Source: Marivita cryptomonadis
GTDB taxonomy: Bacteria; Pseudomonadota; Alphaproteobacteria; Rhodobacterales; Rhodobacteraceae
Assembly: GCF_002115725.1 (NCBI RefSeq)
Contig: NZ_JFKD01000013.1
Location: 62,001-126,000, forward strand
Reading direction: 5' to 3'
Length of the DNA: 64,000 bases
The notes under the pieces are model-generated. The model saw only the letters and a program-made list of their open reading frames with translations, was not told where the DNA came from and made no database searches. The translations under genes were made by a program, and so were the position numbers. How positions within the stretch are numbered: the first letter of the stretch is position 1; each line of letters begins with the position of its first letter. Shown here in pieces: positions 32,211-40,088 of this stretch.

Positions 32211-32810
32211 ATGACCCCAGAGATCCGCAAGATTGTGACCTATGACGAAGAGGTGTTGATCGAAGGGTTCAAACCGGCTGATACTCCGTGGCGCATGTTT
32301 GCAGTCGCGGCGGTTGTGCGGAACCCATGGGCGGGGCGTTATGTCGAAGACCTGACACCGGAAATCCGCGCCTACGGCCCAGTGCTGGGCGATATGCTGA
32401 CCGACCGGATGCTGCGGCTGGCTGGCGGCGGCGATGCCATCGAAGCCTACGGCAAGGCGGCTGTGGTGGGTCTGGATGGCGAGGTCGAACATGCCTCGGG
32501 CTTGATTCACACGCTGCGGTTCGGCAACCACTATCGGCAGGCGGTGGGGGCCAAGTCCTATCTTGCGTTCACCAACACGCGCGGTCCCGCGAATGCGCCG
32601 ATCATGGTGCCGCTGATGGACAAGAACGATGCCGGGCGCAGGTCACATTACCTGACCATCCAGTTTTCCATTCCCGATGCGCCACGTGCGGATGAGATCG
32701 TTGTGGTGCTGGGTGCTGCGACGTCGGGTCGGCCGCATCACCGTATTGGTGACCGCTATCAGGACCTTAAGGATTTGGGACATGATCTGGACAACCCGGC
32801 AGCGGTCTGA
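32211..32810 (+). CDS. DUF1185 (amino acid synthesis) family protein
   Basis: A 199-residue soluble protein of the DUF1185 family, named amino acid synthesis protein without firm biochemical evidence. Typical segments are RKIVTYDEEVLIEGFKPADTPWRMFAVAAVVRNPWAGRYVEDL, AYGKAAVVGLDGEVEHASGLIHTLRFGNHYR and the GRPHHRIGDRYQDL tail. The ATG at 32211 has AGGAGA at good spacing. It overlaps the hydrolase gene by 29 bases and so is coupled to it. Confidence 0.82.
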   Translation: MTPEIRKIVTYDEEVLIEGFKPADTPWRMFAVAAVVRNPWAGRYVEDLTPEIRAYGPVLGDMLTDRMLRLAGGGDAIEAYGKAAVVGLDGEVEHASGLIHTLRFGNHYRQAVGAKSYLAFTNTRGPANAPIMVPLMDKNDAGRRSHYLTIQFSIPDAPRADEIVVVLGAATSGRPHHRIGDRYQDLKDLGHDLDNPAAV

Positions 32811-33561
32811 CCGATCTGGCCTTGCCGCGATAGTGGCGGGTGAGGGGGCGCAGATCGTGCTGTTGCACGGTGTTGGCTTGCGTGCTGAGGCATGGAACCG
32901 ACAGATCGACGCTTTTTCAGAGCGGTATCACGTGACCGCGCTGGACATGCCCGGCCATGGGGACAGCGCGGTGCGGCCCAACCTGACCCGTGTGTCCGAC
33001 TATGCCGATGCGGTGCTTGGCGCCTTTGACGGCCCTGCGCTGATCGTGGGGCATTCGATGGGTGCGATGATCGCGCTTGATCTCGCGGTGCGTGCGCCGG
33101 AACGGGTCAAGGGTGTTGTCGCGCTGAACGCGATCTTCGAGCGCAGTCCTGAGGCAGCGGCGGCTGTACAGGCTCGCGCGGCAGAGTTGGACGGTGTCAC
33201 CGTGGCAGATCCGACAGGCGCGTTGAACCGCTGGTTTGGTGCCAACGATTCTTCCGAATGCGCGGCCTGTCACGACTGGCTCTGTTCAGCGTCGCCCGAA
33301 GGCTACAAGGCAGCCTACACCGCCTTTGCGCACAATCCCGGCCCACGCCGTTCAAACTTGGAGCGACTGTCTTGCCCCGCGCTGTTCATGACGGGGGCTC
33401 TGGAGCCGAACTCGACACCTGCGATGTCGGAGGCGATGGCGGCGCTCACTCCGAAAGGGCGCGCGATCATCGTGCCGGATGCGGCGCATATGATGCCCAT
33501 GACCCATCCCGAAGTGGTCAACGCGGCGCTCTTGGATTTTGCGGCTGAGGTGTTGTTGTGA
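32782..33561 (+). CDS. Alpha/beta-fold hydrolase
   Basis: A 259-residue serine hydrolase. It has the oxyanion strand VLLHGVGLRAEAWN, the nucleophile elbow GHSMGA and a C-terminal catalytic His in PDAAHMMPMTHPE, while MTGALEPNSTP carries the acid region. The ATG at 32782, with AAGGA upstream, is chosen although the frame is open further upstream, because the upstream part lies inside the DUF1185 gene. It probably cleaves an ester, lactone or enol-lactone in the pathway of the following LLM oxidoreductase. Confidence 0.85.
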   Translation: MIWTTRQRSDRSGLAAIVAGEGAQIVLLHGVGLRAEAWNRQIDAFSERYHVTALDMPGHGDSAVRPNLTRVSDYADAVLGAFDGPALIVGHSMGAMIALDLAVRAPERVKGVVALNAIFERSPEAAAAVQARAAELDGVTVADPTGALNRWFGANDSSECAACHDWLCSASPEGYKAAYTAFAHNPGPRRSNLERLSCPALFMTGALEPNSTPAMSEAMAALTPKGRAIIVPDAAHMMPMTHPEVVNAALLDFAAEVLL

Positions 33562-33602
33562 CCCCGGCTGGTGTTGCTTTCATCTTGGAAAGGATCTGAG
33601 GC

Positions 33603-34637
33603 ATGGAGTTCTCGCTTTTCGTGCACATGGAACGGCTGACGCCGGACCAGCCCCATGACCAGTTGAACGAAGAGTTCATCGCGCTGTGCAAGATGGCTGA
33701 CGACGCAGGGATGCGGGCGGTCTGGACAGGCGAACACCACGGGATGGAGTTTACCATCGCGCCCAATCCTCTGATGTCCTTGGTGAATGTTGCACATCAT
33801 ACAAAGAACGTGCGTCTGGGCACTGGGACAATCATCGCGCCGTTCTGGCATCCGATTAAGCTTGCCGGTGAAGCGGCGTCGGCGGACCTGCTGACCGGGG
33901 GGCGGATCGAACTGGGCATTGCGCGTGGCGCGTATTCCTACGAATACGAACGGCTCCGGCCCGGAATGGACGCGTGGGAGGCCGGGCAGCGGATGCGGGA
34001 AATCACGCCGCTTCTTCGCAAGCTTTGGGTGGGTGATTGCGCCCATGAGGGGGAGTTCTTCCAGTTCCCGGCCACCACATCAGCCCCGAAACCTGTGCAA
34101 CCCGATGGTCCACCGATCTGGATCGCCGCGCGTGACCCGAACAGCCATGAATTTGGTGTCCATAACGGGTTCAACATTCAGGTCACGCCGCTCTGGATGG
34201 GGATGGAGGAGATCACGACTCTGATGGGCCGGTTTAACGATGCTTGCACCAGTTACGATGGACCGCGCCCCAAGATCATGCTGTTGCATCACACCTATGT
34301 CGGTGCGGACGAGGCGGATGTGGCTGTTGCGGCCAAGGAATTGTCGCGCTTTTATTGCTATTTCGGGGCATGGTTCCAGAACAAGCGCCCGGTCAGCCAA
34401 GGTTTGATCGCGCCGCTGAGCGAGGATGAGATGAACGCAAACGCGATGATGTCCCCCGAGAACATGGCGCGCGACCTGACCATTGGTACGGCAGATCAGG
34501 TGATAGACCAGATCAAGGCTTATGAGGATTTGGGCTATGACGAATATTCGTTCTGGATCGACAGCGGTATGAGTTTCGAGCGTAAGCGCGCATCACTTGC
34601 GCGGTTCATCGACGATGTCATGCCAGCTTTTCAGTGA
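33603..34637 (+). CDS. LLM-class flavin-dependent oxidoreductase
   Basis: A 344-residue luciferase-like (beta/alpha)8-barrel protein that would use reduced FMN, probably as a monooxygenase. Family features are AVWTGEHHGMEFTIAPNPLMSL near residues 38-60, LGTGTIIAPFWHPIKLAGEAASADLLTGGRIELGIARGAY and the C-terminal IGTADQVIDQIKAYEDLGYDEYSFWID. It sits between the alpha/beta hydrolase and aldehyde dehydrogenase genes. Ring-opening monooxygenases of N-heterocycle pathways share this context, but the substrate here is unknown. The reductase that would supply FMNH2 is not adjacent. Confidence 0.87.
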   Translation: MEFSLFVHMERLTPDQPHDQLNEEFIALCKMADDAGMRAVWTGEHHGMEFTIAPNPLMSLVNVAHHTKNVRLGTGTIIAPFWHPIKLAGEAASADLLTGGRIELGIARGAYSYEYERLRPGMDAWEAGQRMREITPLLRKLWVGDCAHEGEFFQFPATTSAPKPVQPDGPPIWIAARDPNSHEFGVHNGFNIQVTPLWMGMEEITTLMGRFNDACTSYDGPRPKIMLLHHTYVGADEADVAVAAKELSRFYCYFGAWFQNKRPVSQGLIAPLSEDEMNANAMMSPENMARDLTIGTADQVIDQIKAYEDLGYDEYSFWIDSGMSFERKRASLARFIDDVMPAFQ

Positions 34638-34645
34638 GGGATTCC

Positions 34646-36124
34646 ATGACCCAGCTTCCGCATTACCAGCTTTTCATCGACGGTGCCTGGACCGACGGGG
34701 GGAGCGGGCAGGTGTTGACGTCGCAGAACCCGGCGACGGGCGCGGATTGGGCGACGTTTGCCTGTGCGGATGCGGGGGATGTGGACCGCGCGATTGGGGC
34801 TGCGCGGCGGGTGCTGAACGATCCGGCATGGCGCGACATGACCCAAACGCAGCGGGGCAAGCTGCTGTATCGTCTGGCGGATTTGATAGCGGAGCATGCC
34901 CAAGAGATTGGTCGGATCGAGACCACGGACAGCGGCAAGCTTTTGGCGGAAACCGCGAGCCAGACCGGGTATATCGCGGATTACTATCGCTATTATGCAG
35001 GTCTGGCCGACAAGATCGAAGGTGCGGTTTTGCCGATCGACAAGCCCGACATGCATGTCTTCACCCGCCGTGAACCGATTGGCGTCGTGGTGGCCATCGT
35101 GCCTTGGAACGCCCAGATGTTCCTGACCGCGACCAAGCTGGGGCCAGCTTTGGCGGCGGGCTGTACAGTGGTGCTCAAGGCGTCGGAGATCGCGCCTGCG
35201 CCGATGCTGGAATTCGCACGTCTGATAGAACAGGCAGGCTTTCCGCCAGGGGTGGTGTCGGTGATCACGGGCGATGCCGAGAACTGCGCTATCCCGCTCA
35301 CCCGCCATAGGGACGTGGACCGGATTGCCTTTACCGGCGGGCCGGAAACAGCGCGGCATGTGGTGCGCAATTCGGCCGAGAATTTCGCGGTGACGACGCT
35401 GGAACTGGGCGGGAAATCCCCGATCCTTGTGTTCGAGGATGCGGATCTGGATGGCGCGGCCAATGGGTTGATCGCCGGCAATTTCGGCGCGTCGGGGCAA
35501 AGCTGTGTCGCGGGCAGCCGGGGATTGGTGCATCGGTCGGTGATGGACGACCTGATCGCCCGGATCAAAGCCAAGATGGCTGATGTGGTGATAGGAGACC
35601 CGCTTGAGGCCGTCACGCATATCGGTCCGCTTTGCACAGAGGCGCAGGTCATGCGGATTGAGGCCACTTTGGCTGCTGCGGTTGAAGGCGGCGCGCAAAT
35701 CCAGTTCGGCGGCGCCCGTTTGGATCGCCCCGGGAATTACATGGCGCCCACTTTGGTCAAATGTGCTGATGCAGACACCGAAACGCTCAAGGTCGAGATG
35801 TTCGGCCCGGTCATGTCGCTGTTGCCGTTCGATACGGAAGAAGAGGCCATCGTATTGGCCAACGCGACCCCGTTTGGTTTGGGATCGGGCGTCTTTACCC
35901 AGAATGTCGCCCGCGCACATCGCGTGTCGGCGCGGATCAAGGCGGGGATTTGCTGGGTGAACACTTACCGTGCCGTGTCGCCGATCGCGCCGTTTGGCGG
36001 GTTCAATCAGTCAGGATATGGGCGCGAAGCGGGGATCGAGGCGATCCACGATTACACCCGCACCAAGACGGTTTGGATCAGCACGTCCGAGGCGCCAATG
36101 GCCAACCCGTTTGTGATGCGGTGA
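34646..36124 (+). CDS. Aldehyde dehydrogenase
   Basis: NAD(P)-dependent aldehyde dehydrogenase of 492 residues. It has VVAIVPWNAQMF (cofactor site), the general-base Glu in TLELGGKSPILVFEDADLDGA, the catalytic Cys in NFGASGQSCVAGSR and the C-terminal PFGGFNQSGYGREAGIEAIHDYTRTKTVW. The ATG at 34646 has GAGGGA upstream; a GTG at 34634 overlapping the LLM stop is less likely. Last gene of the plus-strand arm of the catabolic cluster. Confidence 0.93.
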   Translation: MTQLPHYQLFIDGAWTDGGSGQVLTSQNPATGADWATFACADAGDVDRAIGAARRVLNDPAWRDMTQTQRGKLLYRLADLIAEHAQEIGRIETTDSGKLLAETASQTGYIADYYRYYAGLADKIEGAVLPIDKPDMHVFTRREPIGVVVAIVPWNAQMFLTATKLGPALAAGCTVVLKASEIAPAPMLEFARLIEQAGFPPGVVSVITGDAENCAIPLTRHRDVDRIAFTGGPETARHVVRNSAENFAVTTLELGGKSPILVFEDADLDGAANGLIAGNFGASGQSCVAGSRGLVHRSVMDDLIARIKAKMADVVIGDPLEAVTHIGPLCTEAQVMRIEATLAAAVEGGAQIQFGGARLDRPGNYMAPTLVKCADADTETLKVEMFGPVMSLLPFDTEEEAIVLANATPFGLGSGVFTQNVARAHRVSARIKAGICWVNTYRAVSPIAPFGGFNQSGYGREAGIEAIHDYTRTKTVWISTSEAPMANPFVMR

Positions 36125-36228
36125 CCCTGTGCCGCGTCGCTTGGGCTGAAACAAACAGCAAAGAAGTATTTTTGTTGCAACTTTAAAAATCGCCCCCACA
36201 TACACCACAGTTCCGAGAGGATTGTGTG

Positions 36229-36948
36229 ATGTTGGGTGACTCCAAATTACTGACCCTGCCGTGTGGCAAACCCTTTCGCTTGGATCGCTCGCGGTCGGAT
36301 GGCATCCTGAGCCAGGACGAGCTTGCTTTCTGCACGTCTGAGGGCATTTCGGTCGCTTACGACCCGGCGCAATGCGGATGGGTGTTGGCGCAAAGCGTGG
36401 ACGATCTGTTTACCAACGAAGTGACCGATCCGGCGCATCCAAGGGCCGGGCGCGTACGCCGCAGCGTTGGTTTGCACCTGCATCTGCGCCCGTGGGAAAT
36501 GGGGGATGCCCCAAGGCTTGCCGATTTACTGAACGATCCCGTTCTGTGGGCCACGCTTCCAGAGCCGTTTCCCAATCCTGTCACGGTTGAGTTGGCGCAG
36601 TCGCTCATCGAGATTTCGATGCACGGGACCCATCATCAGGTGCATGCCGTGATCTACGACGATGTTCCCATCGGGCAGGTGCGGCTGCAATACGACACGG
36701 ACGCGACCGGGCCACGATTGGCAGAACTCAGCTATTGGATTGGCCGTGCGTATTGGCGGCAGGGGTTCGCCAGTGCCGTCGTGCCGCCGTTTGTGCGTCA
36801 GTGCTTTGCTGAAGACGTGGCGCTGATGTCACTCTGCGCGCGGGTCAAAACTGGCAATGTGGCATCACTGCGGGTTCTCGGGAAAGCAGGGTTTCAAGAT
36901 GAAAGCCCAGCAAAGCGGTCTTGGAGACTGCTCCGCCGGGATCGCTGA
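36229..36948 (+). CDS. GNAT-family N-acetyltransferase with N-terminal extension
   Basis: A 239-residue protein. Residues from about 80 onward form a RimJ/RimL-type acetyltransferase domain: LHLRPWEMGDAPRLADLLNDP, LSYWIGRAYWRQGFASAVVPPFV (acetyl-CoA loop) and SLCARVKTGNVASLRVLGKAGF. The first 80 residues form an unrecognised extension. The ATG at 36229 follows a GTG at 36226; AGAGGA lies upstream. The substrate may be an amine or a protein N-terminus. An AT-rich promoter-like region precedes the gene. Confidence 0.82.
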   Translation: MLGDSKLLTLPCGKPFRLDRSRSDGILSQDELAFCTSEGISVAYDPAQCGWVLAQSVDDLFTNEVTDPAHPRAGRVRRSVGLHLHLRPWEMGDAPRLADLLNDPVLWATLPEPFPNPVTVELAQSLIEISMHGTHHQVHAVIYDDVPIGQVRLQYDTDATGPRLAELSYWIGRAYWRQGFASAVVPPFVRQCFAEDVALMSLCARVKTGNVASLRVLGKAGFQDESPAKRSWRLLRRDR

Positions 36949-37036
36949 AGGCGTATCGCCCTGCCAACCTGATCAAAAATCTGCGCAATGCGGCTGTCCA
37001 CGGTGTCAAAAGCGAAAACCTGCGTGTGGACCACCG

Positions 37037-37507
37037 TCAGGCCAGATGCGAGCGCAACATCCAAGCGAATTTTTCATGCGTCTGCCCGCGTGCAATGCAC
37101 AGATCTTCGGTCAACGTATCGCCGTGCTGTGCTGCAAGTTCGCCTGCGCCCGCCAAGGTTTCAGCAAGGGTTTCCTGCGCTTCTTTCATCAGGCGGATCA
37201 TGTCTTCTGCCGCAGGTGCACCTTCGGTTTCGGACACTTTGGACCGCTTCAGCATGCCGGCCAATGTACCCTCGGCATGTGCGTCCAAGGCCTTGATCCG
37301 TTCCGCCAGATCGTCTTGGGCGACAAAGTGATCTTCGTATATTTTCTGGAACAGGTCATGAAGGGGGCCAAAGGCCATGCCGGTGACATTCCAGTGGAAA
37401 CTCTGCGCCAGCATGGTGGTGACGGCGGTTTCGGCCACGCATTGGTTCAGTGCGTCTGCAAGCTGGGTTGTGGCGTCGGTGGAAAGGGATTGTGCGGTCT
37501 GTGTCAT
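37037..37507 (-). CDS. dps: Dps/ferritin-like DNA-protection protein
   Basis: A 156-residue Dps-family protein that stores iron and protects DNA as a dodecamer. The inter-subunit ferroxidase residues are visible in QSFHWNVTGMAFGPLHDLFQKIYEDHFVAQDDLAERI: His, His, Asp and Glu at the expected spacing. AGGAG precedes the ATG. A perfect Irr-type palindrome lies 94 bases upstream, so expression probably responds to heme and iron. No EcfG-type motif is seen. Confidence 0.9.
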   Translation of the reverse strand: MTQTAQSLSTDATTQLADALNQCVAETAVTTMLAQSFHWNVTGMAFGPLHDLFQKIYEDHFVAQDDLAERIKALDAHAEGTLAGMLKRSKVSETEGAPAAEDMIRLMKEAQETLAETLAGAGELAAQHGDTLTEDLCIARGQTHEKFAWMLRSHLA

Positions 37508-37600
37508 CTGCAGCTCCTGTGAAATGGAAAGGGGCGCTGGCTGGCGACGGGCTGGCTTGCAGGGTCAAGTTAGAGTGCGCGTTGCCTGACGACAAGCATG

Positions 37601-37617
37601 TTTAGAATCTTTCTAAA
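37601..37617. promoter_or_regulatory. Irr-type iron control element upstream of dps
   Basis: TTTAGAATCTTTCTAAA is a perfect 7-3-7 inverted repeat matching the ICE/Irr-box of alphaproteobacteria. It lies 94 bases upstream of dps and overlaps the stop of the preceding gene. Confidence 0.7.
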
Positions 37618-38035
37618 TCCTGTCGAAAGTGTCGACCACATTGCGCAACAGCGACACCAATGTGCGACGTACGTGTTTTGGCACCCGCGAATGCAACAGG
37701 AAGGTCGCGCTTGCCACGTCATCGGTTTTCAAACTGCGCGCGAGGGCCAGCAGCCAGTCTTCGTCAAAGCTTGTTTCTGTCTCGCCGGGACGAAACAGAA
37801 CTGGGCGTTGGCCAAGTGCTTGTGACAGGCCGCGCACCAGAAGATCCGTGGCCGCCAGAGACGCGATCCGGGGGTCACGTGACAGCAGGGCGCAGGCTCC
37901 GAACAGGTCGACATAGCTTTTGCACCGCGCTGCCCGCGCAGACTGGCGAAGATGATCGATAAACCGACCATTCGCATCATCGTCGCGCGGTACTTCGAAC
38001 CTTGACGTGGATGTCTGTCGTTGTGCGGCTGTCAT
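37613..38035 (-). CDS. Conserved hypothetical protein, 140 aa
   Basis: Soluble, Arg/Ala/Leu-rich protein with no membrane segment and no family recognised. It appears mostly helical (RFIDHLRQSARAARCKSYVDLFGACALLSRDP, LARSLKTDDVASATFLLHSRVPKHVRRTLVSLLRNVVDTF). It lies between the DUF1289 gene and dps on the same strand, with an Irr-type palindrome at its stop. Codon use resembles that of neighbours. Function unknown. Confidence 0.6.
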   Translation of the reverse strand: MTAAQRQTSTSRFEVPRDDDANGRFIDHLRQSARAARCKSYVDLFGACALLSRDPRIASLAATDLLVRGLSQALGQRPVLFRPGETETSFDEDWLLALARSLKTDDVASATFLLHSRVPKHVRRTLVSLLRNVVDTFDRI

Positions 38036-38074
38036 GTCCTGCCAGTCCCGTCTTGTCGTGTTGCCAAGGGCGTG

Positions 38075-38335
38075 TCAGGCGGCCTTGCCGCCATTGAGGA
38101 TTTCCAGTTTGACCTTCTTCTTTCCGCACCGTTTTGCATAGGCGGTTTCCCAGTGTTTGTATCGTCCCATACAGCTTTGCTGCGCGACGACCAATTCGAC
38201 AAAGGCTTCGCGATGCGCGTTTTTCTTGAAGGATTTGAAGGCGGATTTCTGGTCCTTGGTCATGGAACAACCAATGCAATGTCCCTCACGCTTGAATTTG
38301 CAGACGCCGATGCAGGGGCTGGGAACTTTCGGCAT
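38075..38335 (-). CDS. DUF1289 family cysteine-rich protein
   Basis: An 86-residue protein with the DUF1289 signature PSPCIGVCKFKREGHCIGCSMT: four cysteines that could bind Zn or an Fe-S cluster. The family normally has a following R-x-x-E-W motif, which is not clear here. The rest is Lys-rich and helical. The ATG at 38335 gives the standard MPKVPSPCIGVC start. Located among iron-related genes. Confidence 0.8.
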   Translation of the reverse strand: MPKVPSPCIGVCKFKREGHCIGCSMTKDQKSAFKSFKKNAHREAFVELVVAQQSCMGRYKHWETAYAKRCGKKKVKLEILNGGKAA

Positions 38336-38415
38336 TTTGGCCTCGCTTGAAGGAAGATCTGGTGTCGCTGTCTGGCTCAGGCAGGGCCATTGCACCCTGT
38401 ATCGGGGCTGTGTCC

Positions 38416-38589
38416 CTATTTTGTCAGGATCAGCTTGCCCGCGCGCGTGATGCGGAGGGTGTATGTCTGCCCGTCGAGAACAATCGCGGCCTTGAGCCCG
38501 TTCAAGATCAGATCGCGCGCATCATAGACGGCTGTCCCGTCTGCGTCGTCAATGTTGCGCGGGGTTGGGAGGTTCTGCATCAGGCTCAT
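38416..38589 (-). CDS. hemP: Hemin uptake protein HemP
   Basis: A 57-residue protein of the HemP family, recognised by the C-terminal half YDARDLILNGLKAAIVLDGQTYTLRITRAGKLILTK. HemP-type proteins lie in heme-uptake operons and in some bacteria activate them. Its ATG overlaps the stop of a small upstream gene (ATGA), showing translational coupling. An Iron-Rhodo-box-like palindrome lies upstream of the pair. No outer-membrane heme receptor or hmuTUV genes are in this window. Confidence 0.88.
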   Translation of the reverse strand: MSLMQNLPTPRNIDDADGTAVYDARDLILNGLKAAIVLDGQTYTLRITRAGKLILTK

Positions 38590-38756
38590 TGCGCCTCTCC
38601 GGAATGGCGAACGCGGTCGCGTTGCATGTCGATGATCTGTTCGAGGGCAAATCCTTCGATGGCGCTGTGTTCGCTGTTCGATTGGATCAGGTCGCGCCAG
38701 CCCAAAGAGCTTGGCGGCGTCGGTCTTTGAGTCAGTTTCGGCACGGGTGTCGTCAT
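38586..38756 (-). CDS. Small protein encoded upstream of and coupled to hemP
   Basis: A 56-residue open frame starting at an ATG with AAAGGAGAG upstream and ending in a 4-base overlap with hemP. The product contains a GWRDLIQ segment and a helical IEGFALEQIIDMQRDRVRH part; no family is recognised. Position, ribosome site and overlap support translation. It may act with HemP in heme uptake. Confidence 0.6.
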   Translation of the reverse strand: MTTPVPKLTQRPTPPSSLGWRDLIQSNSEHSAIEGFALEQIIDMQRDRVRHSGEAQ

Positions 38757-38874
38757 GGGTCTCTCTCCTTTCCTGTGACATCCGGGCTGCCATTGCGGTG
38801 GCTGGGATGGGGCACGATCATCGCGCGATGAAACCCGATAGATTCAGTCGGGAATGACCTAAGCTATCTGTATC

Positions 38875-38889
38875 TGACTTTTTTAGTCA
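38875..38889. promoter_or_regulatory. Iron-Rhodo-box-like palindrome upstream of hemP operon
   Basis: TGACTTTTTTAGTCA is a TGA-N9-TCA palindrome (4-7-4 arms TGAC/GTCA), extended to TTGAC on one side. It fits the iron-responsive operator of Rhodobacterales/Rhizobiales (IscR or RirA). It lies 119 bases upstream of the small hemP-coupled gene. Confidence 0.55.
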
Positions 38890-38989
38890 AGTAAGAATCT
38901 GGCTTTAAATGGTCTGACAGCCGCGTCAATCCGCCCGTCGGGCAGACGGTTGGCGGCGATGCGCCGGTCTGCGTAGATCGAGTGCGATG

Positions 38990-39316
38990 TCAGGTTAACT
39001 GCAGAGCGTCGATCGACTGGATTGAGGTGAAGCCTTCAAAGCGCGGTGCGCCGTCGTAAAGCGTGCGCGTGTCGCCCGCACGAGCATGTGATGCGCGGAA
39101 TTCGGCACTGGTGGTCCAGGCCCGAAAATGGTCTTCGTTTTCCCACACCGTGTGCGACGCATAAAGCACGCTGCCAGACTCCTCAGGACCTCTGAGCATA
39201 TGAAACGACACGAAACCGGCCATGTCCTGCAACCGGCTTTCGCGCGACAGCCACAGCTCTTCGAACTCTGCAGCGTTTTCCAGTGGGACGGTAAAGCGGT
39301 TCATGGCGAGATACAT
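38990..39316 (-). CDS. IsdG/HmoA-like heme-degrading monooxygenase (ABM domain)
   Basis: A 108-residue dimeric ferredoxin-like-fold protein of the antibiotic-biosynthesis monooxygenase superfamily. MNRFTVPLENAAEFEELWLSRESRLQDMAGFVSFHMLRGPEE and the YASHTVWENEDHFRAWTTSAEFRASHA segment match the IsdG/HmoA group, with the Asn near residue 6, Trp and His positions associated with heme degradation. The gene lies upstream of the hemP pair on the same strand. Release of iron from heme is the likely role. Confidence 0.78.
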   Translation of the reverse strand: MYLAMNRFTVPLENAAEFEELWLSRESRLQDMAGFVSFHMLRGPEESGSVLYASHTVWENEDHFRAWTTSAEFRASHARAGDTRTLYDGAPRFEGFTSIQSIDALQLT

Positions 39317-39425
39317 GGGATGTGTCCTTTGATCGGTCTGTATTGAGTCGGATGGTAACAGGTCAGCGCCGCCTGTGTCAGGGTGAAGGGGACCCCCGAC
39401 ATCCCTTCTTAGCCGACAGTCCCCA

Positions 39426-40088
39426 TCACCCAGAGTCCGAGGCGCGTAGCAAAACGCGCCCAACAAGCAGAAACCACAGGATCGCGCCCAAGCCAAAGAC
39501 TGCTCCAGCGCTGTCTGCAACGGATGGAACCAGCGTGGCGAGTCCTGCAAGTCCGGTGATCATTCCGGGGTAAGTGACCCGGCGCGGGAGGGCGGCTTTT
39601 GCGGCCCCCAAGCTGCTGACGCACAGGATCCATGCGGCTCCGGCGATCTCGTTACCACCGCCCAATCCCAATTCGACGCTGTGCAATATCTCCCACAGCG
39701 CTGCGGCATCCTGCGGAGAGGTGACGTAGATCGCGACCACGCGCTCGGTGGCGACATTGGCGATCATGCCAGCGCCCAGCACCAGCGTTGCCCAAACCAC
39801 TCCCATCGCTTGCGCAAGCTGCGCCCATGGTCCGGATCCGGGCCGCAGGTGGTCCGACAGCGCCACCACGAGTACCAGAAGGGCAAGGCCATTGACGATG
39901 TAAATCGCCGTGTTCCAGACCGTTATGATGCCCGGAGAGCGATAGATGAACGCCGCAACCGCGTCGATGTCGATCTCTTTTGTGCCATAGCCCATCGGCG
40001 CCAATACCGTGACCAGCAATGTGAAACCGAAAAGATACGTGGCAGCGCATGTAAAGGCCGCATACCCGCCTGTACGGATGAGTGTCAT
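39426..40088 (-). CDS. Multi-pass membrane protein (DUF4386-like)
   Basis: A 220-residue integral membrane protein with about six hydrophobic helices and no charged catalytic motif. The order of segments (YAAFTCAATYLFGFTLLVTV near the start; IVNGLALLVLVVALSDHL; GVVWATLVLGAGMIANVATERV; ALWEILHSVELGLGGGNEIAGAAWILCVS) resembles the DUF4386 group. Its ATG overlaps the stop of the NAD-binding protein gene by 4 bases. Function unknown. Confidence 0.65.
   Translation of the reverse strand: MTLIRTGGYAAFTCAATYLFGFTLLVTVLAPMGYGTKEIDIDAVAAFIYRSPGIITVWNTAIYIVNGLALLVLVVALSDHLRPGSGPWAQLAQAMGVVWATLVLGAGMIANVATERVVAIYVTSPQDAAALWEILHSVELGLGGGNEIAGAAWILCVSSLGAAKAALPRRVTYPGMITGLAGLATLVPSVADSAGAVFGLGAILWFLLVGRVLLRASDSG

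Noticed and set aside
34631..35920. A 429-codon minus-strand frame opposite the aldehyde dehydrogenase
   Set aside because: Antisense shadow of a clear ALDH gene; no domain and low-complexity composition.
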